From: JASEGV01 sp947085405
GTDB taxonomy: Bacteria; Bacteroidota; Ignavibacteria; UBA10030; BY39
Length of the DNA stretch: 64,000 bases
Assembly (NCBI GenBank): GCA_947085405.1
Contig: CAMTWO010000031.1
Location: 1 to 64,000, forward strand
Reading direction: 5' to 3'
How positions within the stretch are numbered: position 1 is the first letter of the stretch; each line of letters begins with the position of its first letter. Both the position numbers and the translations under genes were made by a program. Shown one piece after another: positions 1 through 6,372 of the stretch. The notes under the pieces were generated by a model. That model was not told where the DNA came from and searched no databases. It worked only from the letters and a program-made list of their open reading frames with translations.

Positions 1-16
1 AGGGATCACTTCGTGA
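1..16. repeat. Double-hairpin element, right part (cut by window edge)
   Basis: These 16 bases align with the last 16 bases of the complete 22-bp elements at 33-54 and 684-705. They contain the 3' arm GGGA of a first hairpin and then a complete second hairpin, TCAC-TTC-GTGA. The tRNA-Pro-like sequence CCGGCTAGCGCACTTG starts directly after it, so this copy interrupts the D-loop of a tRNA-Pro fragment. The left part lies outside the window. Confidence 0.6.
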
Positions 17-67
17 CCGGCTAGCGCACTTGTTCCAAAGGAATCCCTTTGGGACTTGGGGTGAAGG
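17..67 (+). pseudogene. tRNA-Pro 5' fragment interrupted by double-hairpin elements
   Basis: Bases 17-32 are identical to bases 347-362 of the intact tRNA-Pro downstream (end of D-loop, D-stem 3' arm, start of anticodon stem). After a 22-bp element at 33-54 the match resumes at 55-63 (CTTGGGGTG, anticodon loop). It then continues with one missing C (GTGAAGG against GTGCAAGG). The missing base breaks the anticodon stem, so this copy is probably not functional. It runs out near the variable region, just before the first GIY-YIG gene. Its 5' end lies outside the window. Confidence 0.75.
33..54. repeat. 22-bp double-hairpin element, copy in the anticodon stem of a tRNA fragment
   Basis: The element is two adjacent 11-nt hairpins, TTCC-AAA-GGAA and TCCC-TTT-GGGA, each with a 4-bp stem and 3-nt loop. 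Removing exactly these 22 bases restores a continuous match to the tRNA-Pro at 331-405, so it is an insertion with no base lost at the junction. Confidence 0.8.
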
Positions 68-75
68 TGTTGAAA

Positions 76-354
76 ATGGAAAATGTTGTTTATATATTAC
101 AAAGCGAAACAACAGGTAAGTATTATATCGGACAGACTGAAGACCTTGAAGATAGATTAAATCGACATAATCGAGGCGATTCTAAATCAACAAAAACCGG
201 TCGTCCGTGGAAAGTAGTTCATGTTGAGCGATACAACACACGCAGTGAAACTGTTTTACGAGAAAGATATTTAAAATCTCCGAACGGATTTTTAGAATTA
301 AAAAAGATAAAAGAAAATATTAGTAAATTTCGGAACGTAGCGCAGCCCGGCTAG
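76..354 (+). CDS. Small GIY-YIG nuclease-domain protein (copy 1)
   Basis: A 92-residue protein consisting of one GIY-YIG domain: VYIL near residue 4 and YYIGQT near residue 15 are the two signature strands, followed by LEDRLNRHN with the conserved Arg and the later Glu-containing helix (ETVLRERYLKS). These domains cut or nick DNA; the role of such stand-alone small members is not well known. The frame is open further left, but the domain begins at the ATG at 76, so that start was chosen. The last eight codons and the TAG stop lie inside the tRNA-Pro gene (331-354), so its C-terminus is tRNA-encoded. It is about 40% alike, by eye, to the second copy at 430. Confidence 0.85.
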   Translation: MENVVYILQSETTGKYYIGQTEDLEDRLNRHNRGDSKSTKTGRPWKVVHVERYNTRSETVLRERYLKSPNGFLELKKIKENISKFRNVAQPG

Positions 355-405
355 CGCACTTGCTTGGGGTGCAAGGGGTCGCGGGTTCAAATCCCGCCGT
401 TCCGA
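331..405 (+). tRNA. tRNA-Pro (anticodon GGG)
   Basis: The acceptor stem CGGAACG pairs with CGTTCCG (398-404) and the discriminator is A405. The D-stem GCGC/GCGC, the anticodon stem CTTGC/GCAAG around loop TTGGGGT (anticodon GGG) and the T-stem GCGGG/CCCGC around TTCAAAT all pair perfectly. CCA is not encoded. The 5' 24 bases overlap the end of the upstream GIY-YIG reading frame. This is the only intact tRNA found in the window. Confidence 0.95.
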
Positions 406-429
406 CAAATAAGCATATTATATGTAGAG

Positions 430-702
430 ATGAAATTTTATACATATATATTACGAAGCTTGAAAGATGGCAAACACTACATTGGTCAAACCGCAAATTT
501 GGGAAAAAGATTGCGGGAACATAATAATGGAACAGTTCGCTCTACAAAACACCATGCACCGTATGAGTTGTTACATTTTGAGGAATTTTATTCGCGAACT
601 GAAGCTATTAAAAGGGAGAATTATTTTAAATCAGCTGTTGGTTGGAAAGAACTTAATCTCATTAAACAGAGTAGTCGCGGGTTTCCCGAAGGGATCCCAT
701 AG
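430..702 (+). CDS. Small GIY-YIG nuclease-domain protein (copy 2)
   Basis: A 90-residue GIY-YIG protein: YTYIL near residue 4, HYIGQT near residue 15, then LGKRLREHN and a Glu-bearing helix (TEAIKRENYFKS). The open frame runs back into the tRNA-Pro, but translation of that part (GSRVQIPPF) is only tRNA read as protein, so the ATG at 430 is taken as the start. The stop at 700-702 lies within a double-hairpin element that interrupts a tRNA-Pro 3' fragment, so the last residues are again tRNA-derived. It is followed by a terminator at 730-757. Function beyond probable DNA cleavage is unknown. Confidence 0.83.
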   Translation: MKFYTYILRSLKDGKHYIGQTANLGKRLREHNNGTVRSTKHHAPYELLHFEEFYSRTEAIKRENYFKSAVGWKELNLIKQSSRGFPEGIP

Positions 703-722
703 GGACAAATACCGCCGTTCCG
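674..722 (+). pseudogene. tRNA-Pro 3' fragment interrupted by a double-hairpin element
   Basis: GTCGCGGGTT (674-683) equals tRNA-Pro positions 378-387. After a 22-bp element the match continues as CAAATACCGCCGTTCCG (706-722) against positions 388-404 with a single C-to-A change, in the T-stem. It holds the variable-loop edge, T-arm and acceptor 3' strand. Together with the 5' fragment at 17-67 it makes up almost one tRNA, split near the variable loop. Confidence 0.78.
684..705. repeat. 22-bp double-hairpin element, copy in the T-loop of a tRNA fragment
   Basis: The two halves are TCCC-GAA-GGGA and TCCC-ATA-GGGA, the same 4-3-4 architecture as at 33-54 with different stem bases that still pair. 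Removing exactly 22 bases restores the tRNA T-loop TTCAAAT. Confidence 0.8.
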
Positions 723-729
723 GAAAAGC

Positions 730-757
730 AAAGCCTCCACTTCTGGAGGCTTTGTTA
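730..757 (+). terminator. Rho-independent terminator-like hairpin
   Basis: GCCTCC (733-738) pairs with GGAGGC (745-750) around a 6-nt loop. It is flanked by AAA and a T-rich run (TTTGTTATTT). It ends the tRNA/GIY-YIG block. Confidence 0.7.
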
Positions 758-819
758 TTTGATGAAATTCAGAGGGATAAGTGAACGGACGTTAGCTCCC
801 TGAATCCCACTGATGTTGT

Positions 820-848
820 TTGACTTTAAAATTCTTTTTTCTCATATT
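820..848 (+). promoter_or_regulatory. Possible promoter of the universal stress gene
   Basis: TTGACT at 820-825 is followed, 17 bases later, by CATATT (843-848), a weak match to a -10 box about 30 bases before the start codon. It is only a pattern match, and Bacteroidota-type sigma factors use other boxes. Confidence 0.25.
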
Positions 849-878
849 TCAATTGGAACTAAATGAAAGGTGAATACA

Positions 879-1379
879 ATGTTAAACGCAGAAGCTCATC
901 CGACTAAGCGGGTCATTAATCTAAAGAAAATCCTCGTCCCAATCGATTTCTCCGATTTTTCAAAGAATGCTCTTAAATACGCAGTTCCGTTTGCAAAGCA
1001 GTTCGGCGCCGAAATTTTACTCGTGTATGTTGTCGAACCTACAATTTATCCGGCAGATTTCAGTTTCGGTCAGGTAGGATTTCCGAGTATGGAAGCTGAA
1101 ATTTACAAACGGGGGAAAACGGAGCTAGATAAACTTTCCGAGAAAGAAATTCAGGGAATCGTTCGGGCACGCACCCGGGTCGAAACAGGCAAACCGTTTG
1201 TAGAAATTAACAGGGTAGCAAAAGAGGAAGAAGTAGATTTAATAATTATAGCAACACACGGCCACACAGGAGTTGAGCATATTATTTTTGGCAGCACTGC
1301 TGAAAAAGTTGTTCGAAAAGCTCCGTGTCCGGTTTTAAGTATTCGAACTCCCGAACACGAATTTGTTACGGAAATATAA
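879..1379 (+). CDS. Universal stress protein, UspA family
   Basis: Cytoplasmic nucleotide-binding stress protein of the Usp fold. The domain starts at KKILVPIDFSDFS and ends with DLIIIATHG, a nine-residue spacer, GS and the final PVLSIRT strand. This ATHG-x9-GS pattern is the phosphate-binding motif of ATP-binding Usp proteins. Length (166 residues) is normal plus a 16-residue N-terminal lead. GTG at 870 is in frame, but ATG at 879 has AAAGG six to eight bases upstream and is preferred. It stands alone, converging with the prenyl synthase gene across the inverted-repeat element at 1385-1545. The specific stress or partner cannot be told from sequence. Confidence 0.93.
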   Translation: MLNAEAHPTKRVINLKKILVPIDFSDFSKNALKYAVPFAKQFGAEILLVYVVEPTIYPADFSFGQVGFPSMEAEIYKRGKTELDKLSEKEIQGIVRARTRVETGKPFVEINRVAKEEEVDLIIIATHGHTGVEHIIFGSTAEKVVRKAPCPVLSIRTPEHEFVTEI

Positions 1380-1384
1380 TTACT

Positions 1385-1545
1385 TAACTGATGTTACGCA
1401 AAACAGAAAATAGCACACGGATTACACGGATACAACGGATTAACACAGATAATAAATCTGTCAAATTCTGTGTCATCAGTGTTCTATTAAAAGTTAAAAT
1501 GTTCATTTTGTACACGAATAATTAGATAATGCGTAACATCAGTTA
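1385..1545. mobile_element. MITE-like element with 16-bp terminal inverted repeats
   Basis: TAACTGATGTTACGCA at 1385-1400 is exactly the reverse complement of 1530-1545, and the match extends to 19 of 21 if outer bases are counted. The 161-bp unit encodes no protein and contains the internal direct repeat ACGGATTACACGGATA...ACGGATTAACACAGA. The right end contains the stop codon of the prenyl synthase gene. As RNA it could fold as a long hairpin and serve as a bidirectional terminator between the convergent genes. Confidence 0.6.
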
Positions 1546-2514
1546 CTTAATTCTATCTACTACAAAGGAGAGAAATTTTACTAAGGATTCTTTGCTGGGC
1601 GATTCGGGGAAAGCTTTTATTTTCGAGTAAGCTATCTCGGCGTATTGTTTTGCTTTTTGTTCAGAGTAGGTAATTCCGTTGTAGTCCTCAACGAATTCTA
1701 AAATAGTTTCAAGGTCTTTCCGTTTTACACCTTTTTTAATTAATCGCAATACTGCCGCCGACTGTTTGCGAGGTGCGTTCTCGATTGCGTGTATCAGAGG
1801 CAAAGTTAATTTCTTTTCAATCAGATCTTTTCCGGTTGGTTTGCCTGTGATGTTCTTCTTTCCGATAAAGTCCAATAAATCGTCGCGTATCTGGAATGCG
1901 AATCCTAAATTTTCGCCAAACTCACGAAGCAGATTCCGTTGCCCGCTGTCAACATCGTTGCTCACTGCCCCGATTTCAGTGCACGTTGATAAGAGCGATG
2001 CGGTTTTACCGGAAATTATTTTCAAATAAGTTTTCTCATCTAAATCCAACTGACGGCTTTTAACGATTTGCAAAATTTCGGCTTCACTCATCTTACGTAC
2101 CGATTGTGAAATTATTTTTAAAAACTCGTGGTCGCGATTGTCGAGCGATAAAAGTAATCCCTTCGCCAGAAGATAATCGCCCATCAAAACTGCAATTTTA
2201 TTTTTCCACACAGCGTTGATGGAAGCAAATCCTCTGCGAGTATCAGCATCATCCACGACGTCGTCGTGAATTAAAGTTGCAGTGTGGAGTATCTCGACTA
2301 ATGCTGCGCCGCGGTAAGTGCTCTCGTTAATTTTACCGCACATTTTTGCAGTATGTAAAACAAGAAATGGTCTGATTTGTTTCCCCTTTTGCCTGACGAT
2401 GTAGCGTGTAATTAAATCTACATAGCTGATATCCGAGCGTATCGCCTCGCGAAATTGTTTATTAAAAATTTTTAAATCTTCTTCAATCGGCTTGGAGAGT
2501 GATTTTATATCCAT
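1543..2514 (-). CDS. Trans-type polyprenyl diphosphate synthase (octaprenyl/heptaprenyl type)
   Basis: Elongates allylic diphosphates with isopentenyl diphosphate to make the side chain of the membrane quinone. The first Asp-rich motif is HDDVVDDADTRRG (near residue 83) and the second is QIRDDLLDFIG (near residue 210). Both are complete DDxxD Mg-binding sites, and the FQ before the second motif is present. Length of 323 residues is standard for IspB/HepT-type enzymes. It is last in a minus-strand run behind tatC with a 9-bp gap. The stop codon lies inside an inverted repeat. Chain length cannot be fixed from sequence alone, so no symbol is given. Confidence 0.92.
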   Translation of the reverse strand: MDIKSLSKPIEEDLKIFNKQFREAIRSDISYVDLITRYIVRQKGKQIRPFLVLHTAKMCGKINESTYRGAALVEILHTATLIHDDVVDDADTRRGFASINAVWKNKIAVLMGDYLLAKGLLLSLDNRDHEFLKIISQSVRKMSEAEILQIVKSRQLDLDEKTYLKIISGKTASLLSTCTEIGAVSNDVDSGQRNLLREFGENLGFAFQIRDDLLDFIGKKNITGKPTGKDLIEKKLTLPLIHAIENAPRKQSAAVLRLIKKGVKRKDLETILEFVEDYNGITYSEQKAKQYAEIAYSKIKAFPESPSKESLVKFLSFVVDRIK

Positions 2515-2523
2515 AAAAAGATT

Positions 2524-3312
2524 TTATTTGGTGTCTAAATTATTTTTGGGCTTGCTTGCAATTTTTGAAATCCAAATACTTATTTCATAAAGAATCAATA
2601 AAGGGATAGCAAGCAAGATTTGACTAATAGGATCGGTGCCCGGTGTTAAAATGGCAGCGAGAATCAGAATTATTATTATTGCATGCCGGCGGTAGCGGCG
2701 CATAAATTGGGGTGTTAGTATGCCTAATTTAGATAAAAACCAGGAAATCATCGGGAGTTCAAACACTACCCCGGCGCCCAACATCATACTCACAACAAAA
2801 CTCATGTATTCAGTAACGGCTATGTTATTTTCGATTTGAGGTGAACCAAAACCAGCGAAAAATTTTAAAGCTGTAGGCAGCATCAGAAAATATGCGAAAG
2901 CAATTCCGGCTAAAAAACAGAAAGTCGAAAAAGCTACTATCCGCGAAATATATTTTCGTTCTTTGGGGAGAAGTCCGGGAGCAATAAATTTCCAGAATTG
3001 ATAAAACAAATTTGGCAAACTGACAATTAGCCCGCCTATGATTCCGATTTCCATGTACAAAAGAATTTGACCGAACGGTTTCAAGTTTTGTAAAATAATT
3101 TGAGGACCGTTTGGGTTTTGAGCATTTACATTTTTTACCGGTGTTAGCAAAATTCCATCAACAAGCCAATCGATAAACGTCCAGCATAATATTGCGCCCA
3201 CAACGACACCGATGAAAACTTTGATTAACCGCCAGCGGAGTTCCTCGAGATGATCGAGGAAAGTCATTTCGTTTCCGGGGCGAACCGTTCCGGTGTTTTG
3301 ATTATCTGTCAA
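2524..3312 (-). CDS. tatC: Sec-independent protein translocase TatC
   Basis: Receptor subunit of the twin-arginine translocase in the inner membrane. The family hallmark FLDHLEELRWR follows the N-terminus, and there are about six membrane helices with the conserved central part (FYQFWKFIAPGLLPKERKY). No in-frame ATG suits the N-terminus well. The chosen start is TTG at 3312-3310, which overlaps the glyA stop as TTGA, the coupled arrangement, giving 262 residues. ATGs at 3348 and 3267 are the alternatives; the first would overlap glyA by 40 bp and the second would begin right at the hallmark. No tatA gene is in the window. Confidence 0.93.
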   Translation of the reverse strand: MTDNQNTGTVRPGNEMTFLDHLEELRWRLIKVFIGVVVGAILCWTFIDWLVDGILLTPVKNVNAQNPNGPQIILQNLKPFGQILLYMEIGIIGGLIVSLPNLFYQFWKFIAPGLLPKERKYISRIVAFSTFCFLAGIAFAYFLMLPTALKFFAGFGSPQIENNIAVTEYMSFVVSMMLGAGVVFELPMISWFLSKLGILTPQFMRRYRRHAIIIILILAAILTPGTDPISQILLAIPLLILYEISIWISKIASKPKNNLDTK

Positions 3313-4607
3313 CTGTTTAATTCCGGATAGAGAGGAAATCGGCTGCAAAGTTTTTCTACTTCCTGTTCAACCTCGCCATAAATTTTTTGGTTTCCGATAT
3401 TAGTAAGAACCTTGTTAATAAATTCAGCGATGATTTCCATTTCGGATTCTTTCATACCACGGGTTGTAACTGCGGGCGTTCCGATTCGAATGCCGCTTGT
3501 TATCAAAGGACTCTTATCGTCGAATGGGACTGCATTTTTATTTACAGTAATACCTGCCTGATCCAAAGCTTCCTGTGCGTCTTTGCCTGTAAGATTTTTA
3601 TTCCTTAAATCTACGAGCATCAAATGATTATCGGTACCGTTCGATATTATGTAATATCCCATGCTGATAAGTTTGTTTGCGAGTGACTGTGCATTTTTAA
3701 TTACTTGCTTTGCATAAGTTTCAAATTCAGGTTGCAAGTTTTCGAGGAAGCCGACAGCTTTTGCAGCAATTACGTGCATCAGCGGACCGCCTTGAATACC
3801 GGGAATCACCATCGAGTCGATTAACTCCGACATCATTTTTATTCTCCCCGATTTCGGGGCAACTGCACCGAAAGGATTTTCGTAATCTTTGCCAATCAGT
3901 ATCAATCCGCCGCGAGGTCCACGCAAAGTTTTATGTGTCGTCGATGTTACAACGTGGCAATGGGGGAGCGGGTCGTTCAAAAGTTTTTTTGCAATTAAAC
4001 CGGCAGGGTGCGCAATGTCGGCAAACAAAAAAGCACCAACCCTATCAGCAATTTCACGGAATGCTTTGTAATCGATGTTGCGTGAGTAGGCGCTTGCACC
4101 GACAGTTATCATCTTCGGTTTTTCACGAAGGACAATTGTCTCAACTTCATTGTAATCTATGAATCCTGTATCCTTGTTGATTCCGTAAGCCGAGAATTTG
4201 TAGAGCTGTCCTGAAAAATTTACAGGCGAACCGTGAGTTAAATGTCCGCCGTGCGAAAGGTTCATACCTACAACTTTGTCGCCCGGTTTTAAGAAAGAAA
4301 AATATACAGCCATATTTGCCTGTGAGCCGGAGTGGGGCTGAACATTGGCATATTCAGCGCCGAATAATTGTTTCGCCCGGCTGCGAGCTAAATCTTCAGC
4401 AGCATCAACAAACTCGCATCCTCCATAATATCGCTTTCCGGGATAGCCCTCGGCGTATTTGTTAGTCATAACCGAACCCATCGCTTCCATCACGGCTAAG
4501 CTTACAAAATTTTCGGAAGCGATTAGCTCCAATTTGGTATTTTGACGGTGAGTTTCGTTTTTGAGTGTTTTAAAAATTTCGGGGTCTTGTTTTAAAATGT
4601 TTTTCAT
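3309..4607 (-). CDS. glyA: Serine hydroxymethyltransferase
   Basis: PLP enzyme that interconverts serine and glycine with tetrahydrofolate and supplies one-carbon units. Family motifs are clear: KLELIASENFVS, NKYAEGYPGKRYYGG, ANVQPHSGSQAN and TTHKTLRGPRGG, whose Lys binds PLP. The frame extends 17 codons further upstream through a GC-rich hairpin (4633-4655), but family N-termini begin at MKNILKQDPEIF, so ATG 4607 is chosen (432 residues). It lies between rpiB and tatC in the same run and is probably cotranscribed. Confidence 0.96.
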   Translation of the reverse strand: MKNILKQDPEIFKTLKNETHRQNTKLELIASENFVSLAVMEAMGSVMTNKYAEGYPGKRYYGGCEFVDAAEDLARSRAKQLFGAEYANVQPHSGSQANMAVYFSFLKPGDKVVGMNLSHGGHLTHGSPVNFSGQLYKFSAYGINKDTGFIDYNEVETIVLREKPKMITVGASAYSRNIDYKAFREIADRVGAFLFADIAHPAGLIAKKLLNDPLPHCHVVTSTTHKTLRGPRGGLILIGKDYENPFGAVAPKSGRIKMMSELIDSMVIPGIQGGPLMHVIAAKAVGFLENLQPEFETYAKQVIKNAQSLANKLISMGYYIISNGTDNHLMLVDLRNKNLTGKDAQEALDQAGITVNKNAVPFDDKSPLITSGIRIGTPAVTTRGMKESEMEIIAEFINKVLTNIGNQKIYGEVEQEVEKLCSRFPLYPELNS

Positions 4608-4632
4608 AGCTTTGTTGTCGGTTGTTAGTTTA

Positions 4633-4655
4633 GGCGGGTGCTCGAGTGTCCCGCC
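4633..4655. repeat. GC-rich palindrome between rpiB and glyA
   Basis: GGCGGG (4633-4638) pairs with CCCGCC (4650-4655), with the palindrome CTCGAG between. It lies 26-48 bases upstream of the glyA start, inside the presumed polycistronic message. It may be a dispersed palindrome or an attenuating hairpin; no poly-T follows on the minus strand. Confidence 0.5.
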
Positions 4656-4667
4656 CACAACAGTTAG

Positions 4668-5108
4668 TTAAATTCCTGTCAGCTTGTGTATCTTCTCAAT
4701 TCTACTTGCGTGGCGTCCGCCTTCGAATTCAGTTTTTAAAAAAACTTTCACAATTTCTTTCGCTTTTTCCAATGGCGTGATTCGCGCACCAAGGCAAAGT
4801 ACATTCGCATCGTTATGCAGCCGCGAATATTTTGCAGATTCAACCGATTCGCAAACTGCGGCACGAACACCGGTTATCTTGTTTGCCGCAATCGACATTC
4901 CGATTCCGGTTCCGCATATCAAAATTCCTTGAGTGAATTCACCGGAAGATACTTTTTTTGAAAGCGTAATTGCATAGTCGGGGTAATCGACCGACTCGGA
5001 TGAGTGGGTACCCATATCTTCAGAATCGAATCCAATCTCCTCTAAAAATGTTTTGAGTTTTTCTTTATACTCGTATCCGGCGTGGTCGCTTGCAATTGGG
5101 ATCTTCAT
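4668..5108 (-). CDS. rpiB: Ribose-5-phosphate isomerase B
   Basis: Interconverts ribose 5-phosphate and ribulose 5-phosphate in the pentose phosphate pathway. RpiB/LacAB signatures are SDHAGYEYK at the N-terminus, the phosphate and catalytic loop ILICGTGIGMSIAANK with the active Cys, and HNDANVLCLGAR. Length of 146 residues is typical. It is separated by 3 bp from the upstream beta-barrel gene and by a hairpin-containing 60-bp spacer from glyA, so it is likely within the same transcript. Confidence 0.95.
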   Translation of the reverse strand: MKIPIASDHAGYEYKEKLKTFLEEIGFDSEDMGTHSSESVDYPDYAITLSKKVSSGEFTQGILICGTGIGMSIAANKITGVRAAVCESVESAKYSRLHNDANVLCLGARITPLEKAKEIVKVFLKTEFEGGRHASRIEKIHKLTGI

Positions 5109-5111
5109 GTG

Positions 5112-6368
5112 CTATTCCTCTTCGGGTCTTAAAAACCAAAGTTCAGCGCCGTTAATTCCGAATGAAACCCGATAAATATTATCCTTTTGTAAATTAGTTG
5201 TTCCGCGAGTAGAGTAATCGAAAGCGACTGCTAAACGGGTCTCACCAAAAATCGGAAAATCAATACCAGCTGTAAATCCAAGTTCGTTAATCTTTTGGTT
5301 CTGTACAAGATAGTAGGTTTGGTTTTGATAAAAGCCAAGTCGCAAACCGATTCTATTAAAATCCGAAACTTTTGTGCCCGACTCTGGTAATAACTCAGCT
5401 CCAGCACTAATACGTTGATTCTTTTTTAATGTACCGGGCATATCTCGCAGCATTTCTGTTTTGCTCCAATCTTGAGTATAGAAATCAGCCGCAAAATGGT
5501 AGCGACTGTTTGTAGTGTATGAAACTCCTAAACCTAATGCTAAAGGAATTTTGAATTTATTTTCTCCAATCAAAATCGAATCACGCGTGATAATATTTCC
5601 ACCGGCATAGTACTTATAGTATCGGTTGAGTTCTGCATTAAGATTGGATGGAGTGGAAATCAAAAATCCAACATTAATTTTTTCTGAAACACTTAGATTC
5701 AAAATCTCATTTAAACCAGTGTAAATTACGCCGGCTGTTCCATTGATGCCGAAAAGTTTACTTACGCGATGCAGTTCAAAACTGTTTGCATCGCCGGATG
5801 TAAATGTTTGTTTTATTTGGTGATTGATGTTGCCGAAAAAATAATTGAACTTGACGCCGAAATGAAGTTGAGATATCGGTGAATACGAACCTCCGATATA
5901 TGCAGTTGATACACCACCTTCACCGGAATAATTTAAATCGTAATTGAAATTGTTGAATGTGCCCTTTGTAACTATATTGTAATCAACTTTGCTGTAGGGA
6001 AGAAGTCCCGCTGCAATAACGATTCCATTTGAATCGGAAACAGGGATTGCAAAATCGAAACCGTAATAATTTATTCCGCTGAGGAACGATTTCTGTTTTC
6101 CATCGTCAATCGAGAAGCCCTGATAGAATAAATCTGCAGAAAATCGTGTTCGGTTAATTTGTGTCCAACCTGCCGGATTTAATCTGTTTGAATTGAACGG
6201 GCTTAAATTTGCAATTGCAGTTCCGCCCATTCCTCTTGTTGTGGCGTTGCTGTGATATTGCAAATCGCCGATGCCGTAACGTGAATAGGTTGAACCGCCG
6301 GTGCCGGCAACTAATTGATTAAACGAGAGGAGGATAAAAAATAGATAAATAAAATTTTTCGTATTCAT
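5112..6368 (-). CDS. Outer-membrane beta-barrel protein (FadL/OMPP1-like fold)
   Basis: 418 residues with an N-terminal signal peptide (FIYLFFILLSFNQLVAG) and alternating polar/aromatic strands throughout. The stretch STYSRYGIGDLQY...RGMGGTAIANLSPFNSNRLNPAGW recalls the start of Bacteroidota OMPP1/FadL-type barrels, where the N-terminus plugs the pore. The C-terminus (YRVSFGINGAELWFLRPEEE) ends in a last strand with a short charged tail. It lies 4 bp downstream of a lipoprotein gene, so the two may work together at the outer membrane. Substrate is unknown. Confidence 0.75.
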   Translation of the reverse strand: MNTKNFIYLFFILLSFNQLVAGTGGSTYSRYGIGDLQYHSNATTRGMGGTAIANLSPFNSNRLNPAGWTQINRTRFSADLFYQGFSIDDGKQKSFLSGINYYGFDFAIPVSDSNGIVIAAGLLPYSKVDYNIVTKGTFNNFNYDLNYSGEGGVSTAYIGGSYSPISQLHFGVKFNYFFGNINHQIKQTFTSGDANSFELHRVSKLFGINGTAGVIYTGLNEILNLSVSEKINVGFLISTPSNLNAELNRYYKYYAGGNIITRDSILIGENKFKIPLALGLGVSYTTNSRYHFAADFYTQDWSKTEMLRDMPGTLKKNQRISAGAELLPESGTKVSDFNRIGLRLGFYQNQTYYLVQNQKINELGFTAGIDFPIFGETRLAVAFDYSTRGTTNLQKDNIYRVSFGINGAELWFLRPEEE

Positions 6369-6372
6369 AAGT

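Noticed and set aside
17..722. Functional trans-spliced split tRNA
   Set aside because: The anticodon stem of the left part lost a base, an intact tRNA-Pro(GGG) is present, and the hairpin insertions would disturb folding; kept only as a remote alternative.
467..784. 105-residue open frame overlapping the second GIY-YIG gene
   Set aside because: It is the shifted reading of the same DNA; the GIY-YIG frame has clear family motifs and this one has none.
870..878. GTG start of the universal stress gene
   Set aside because: It overlaps the AAAGGTG ribosome-binding site that serves the ATG at 879.
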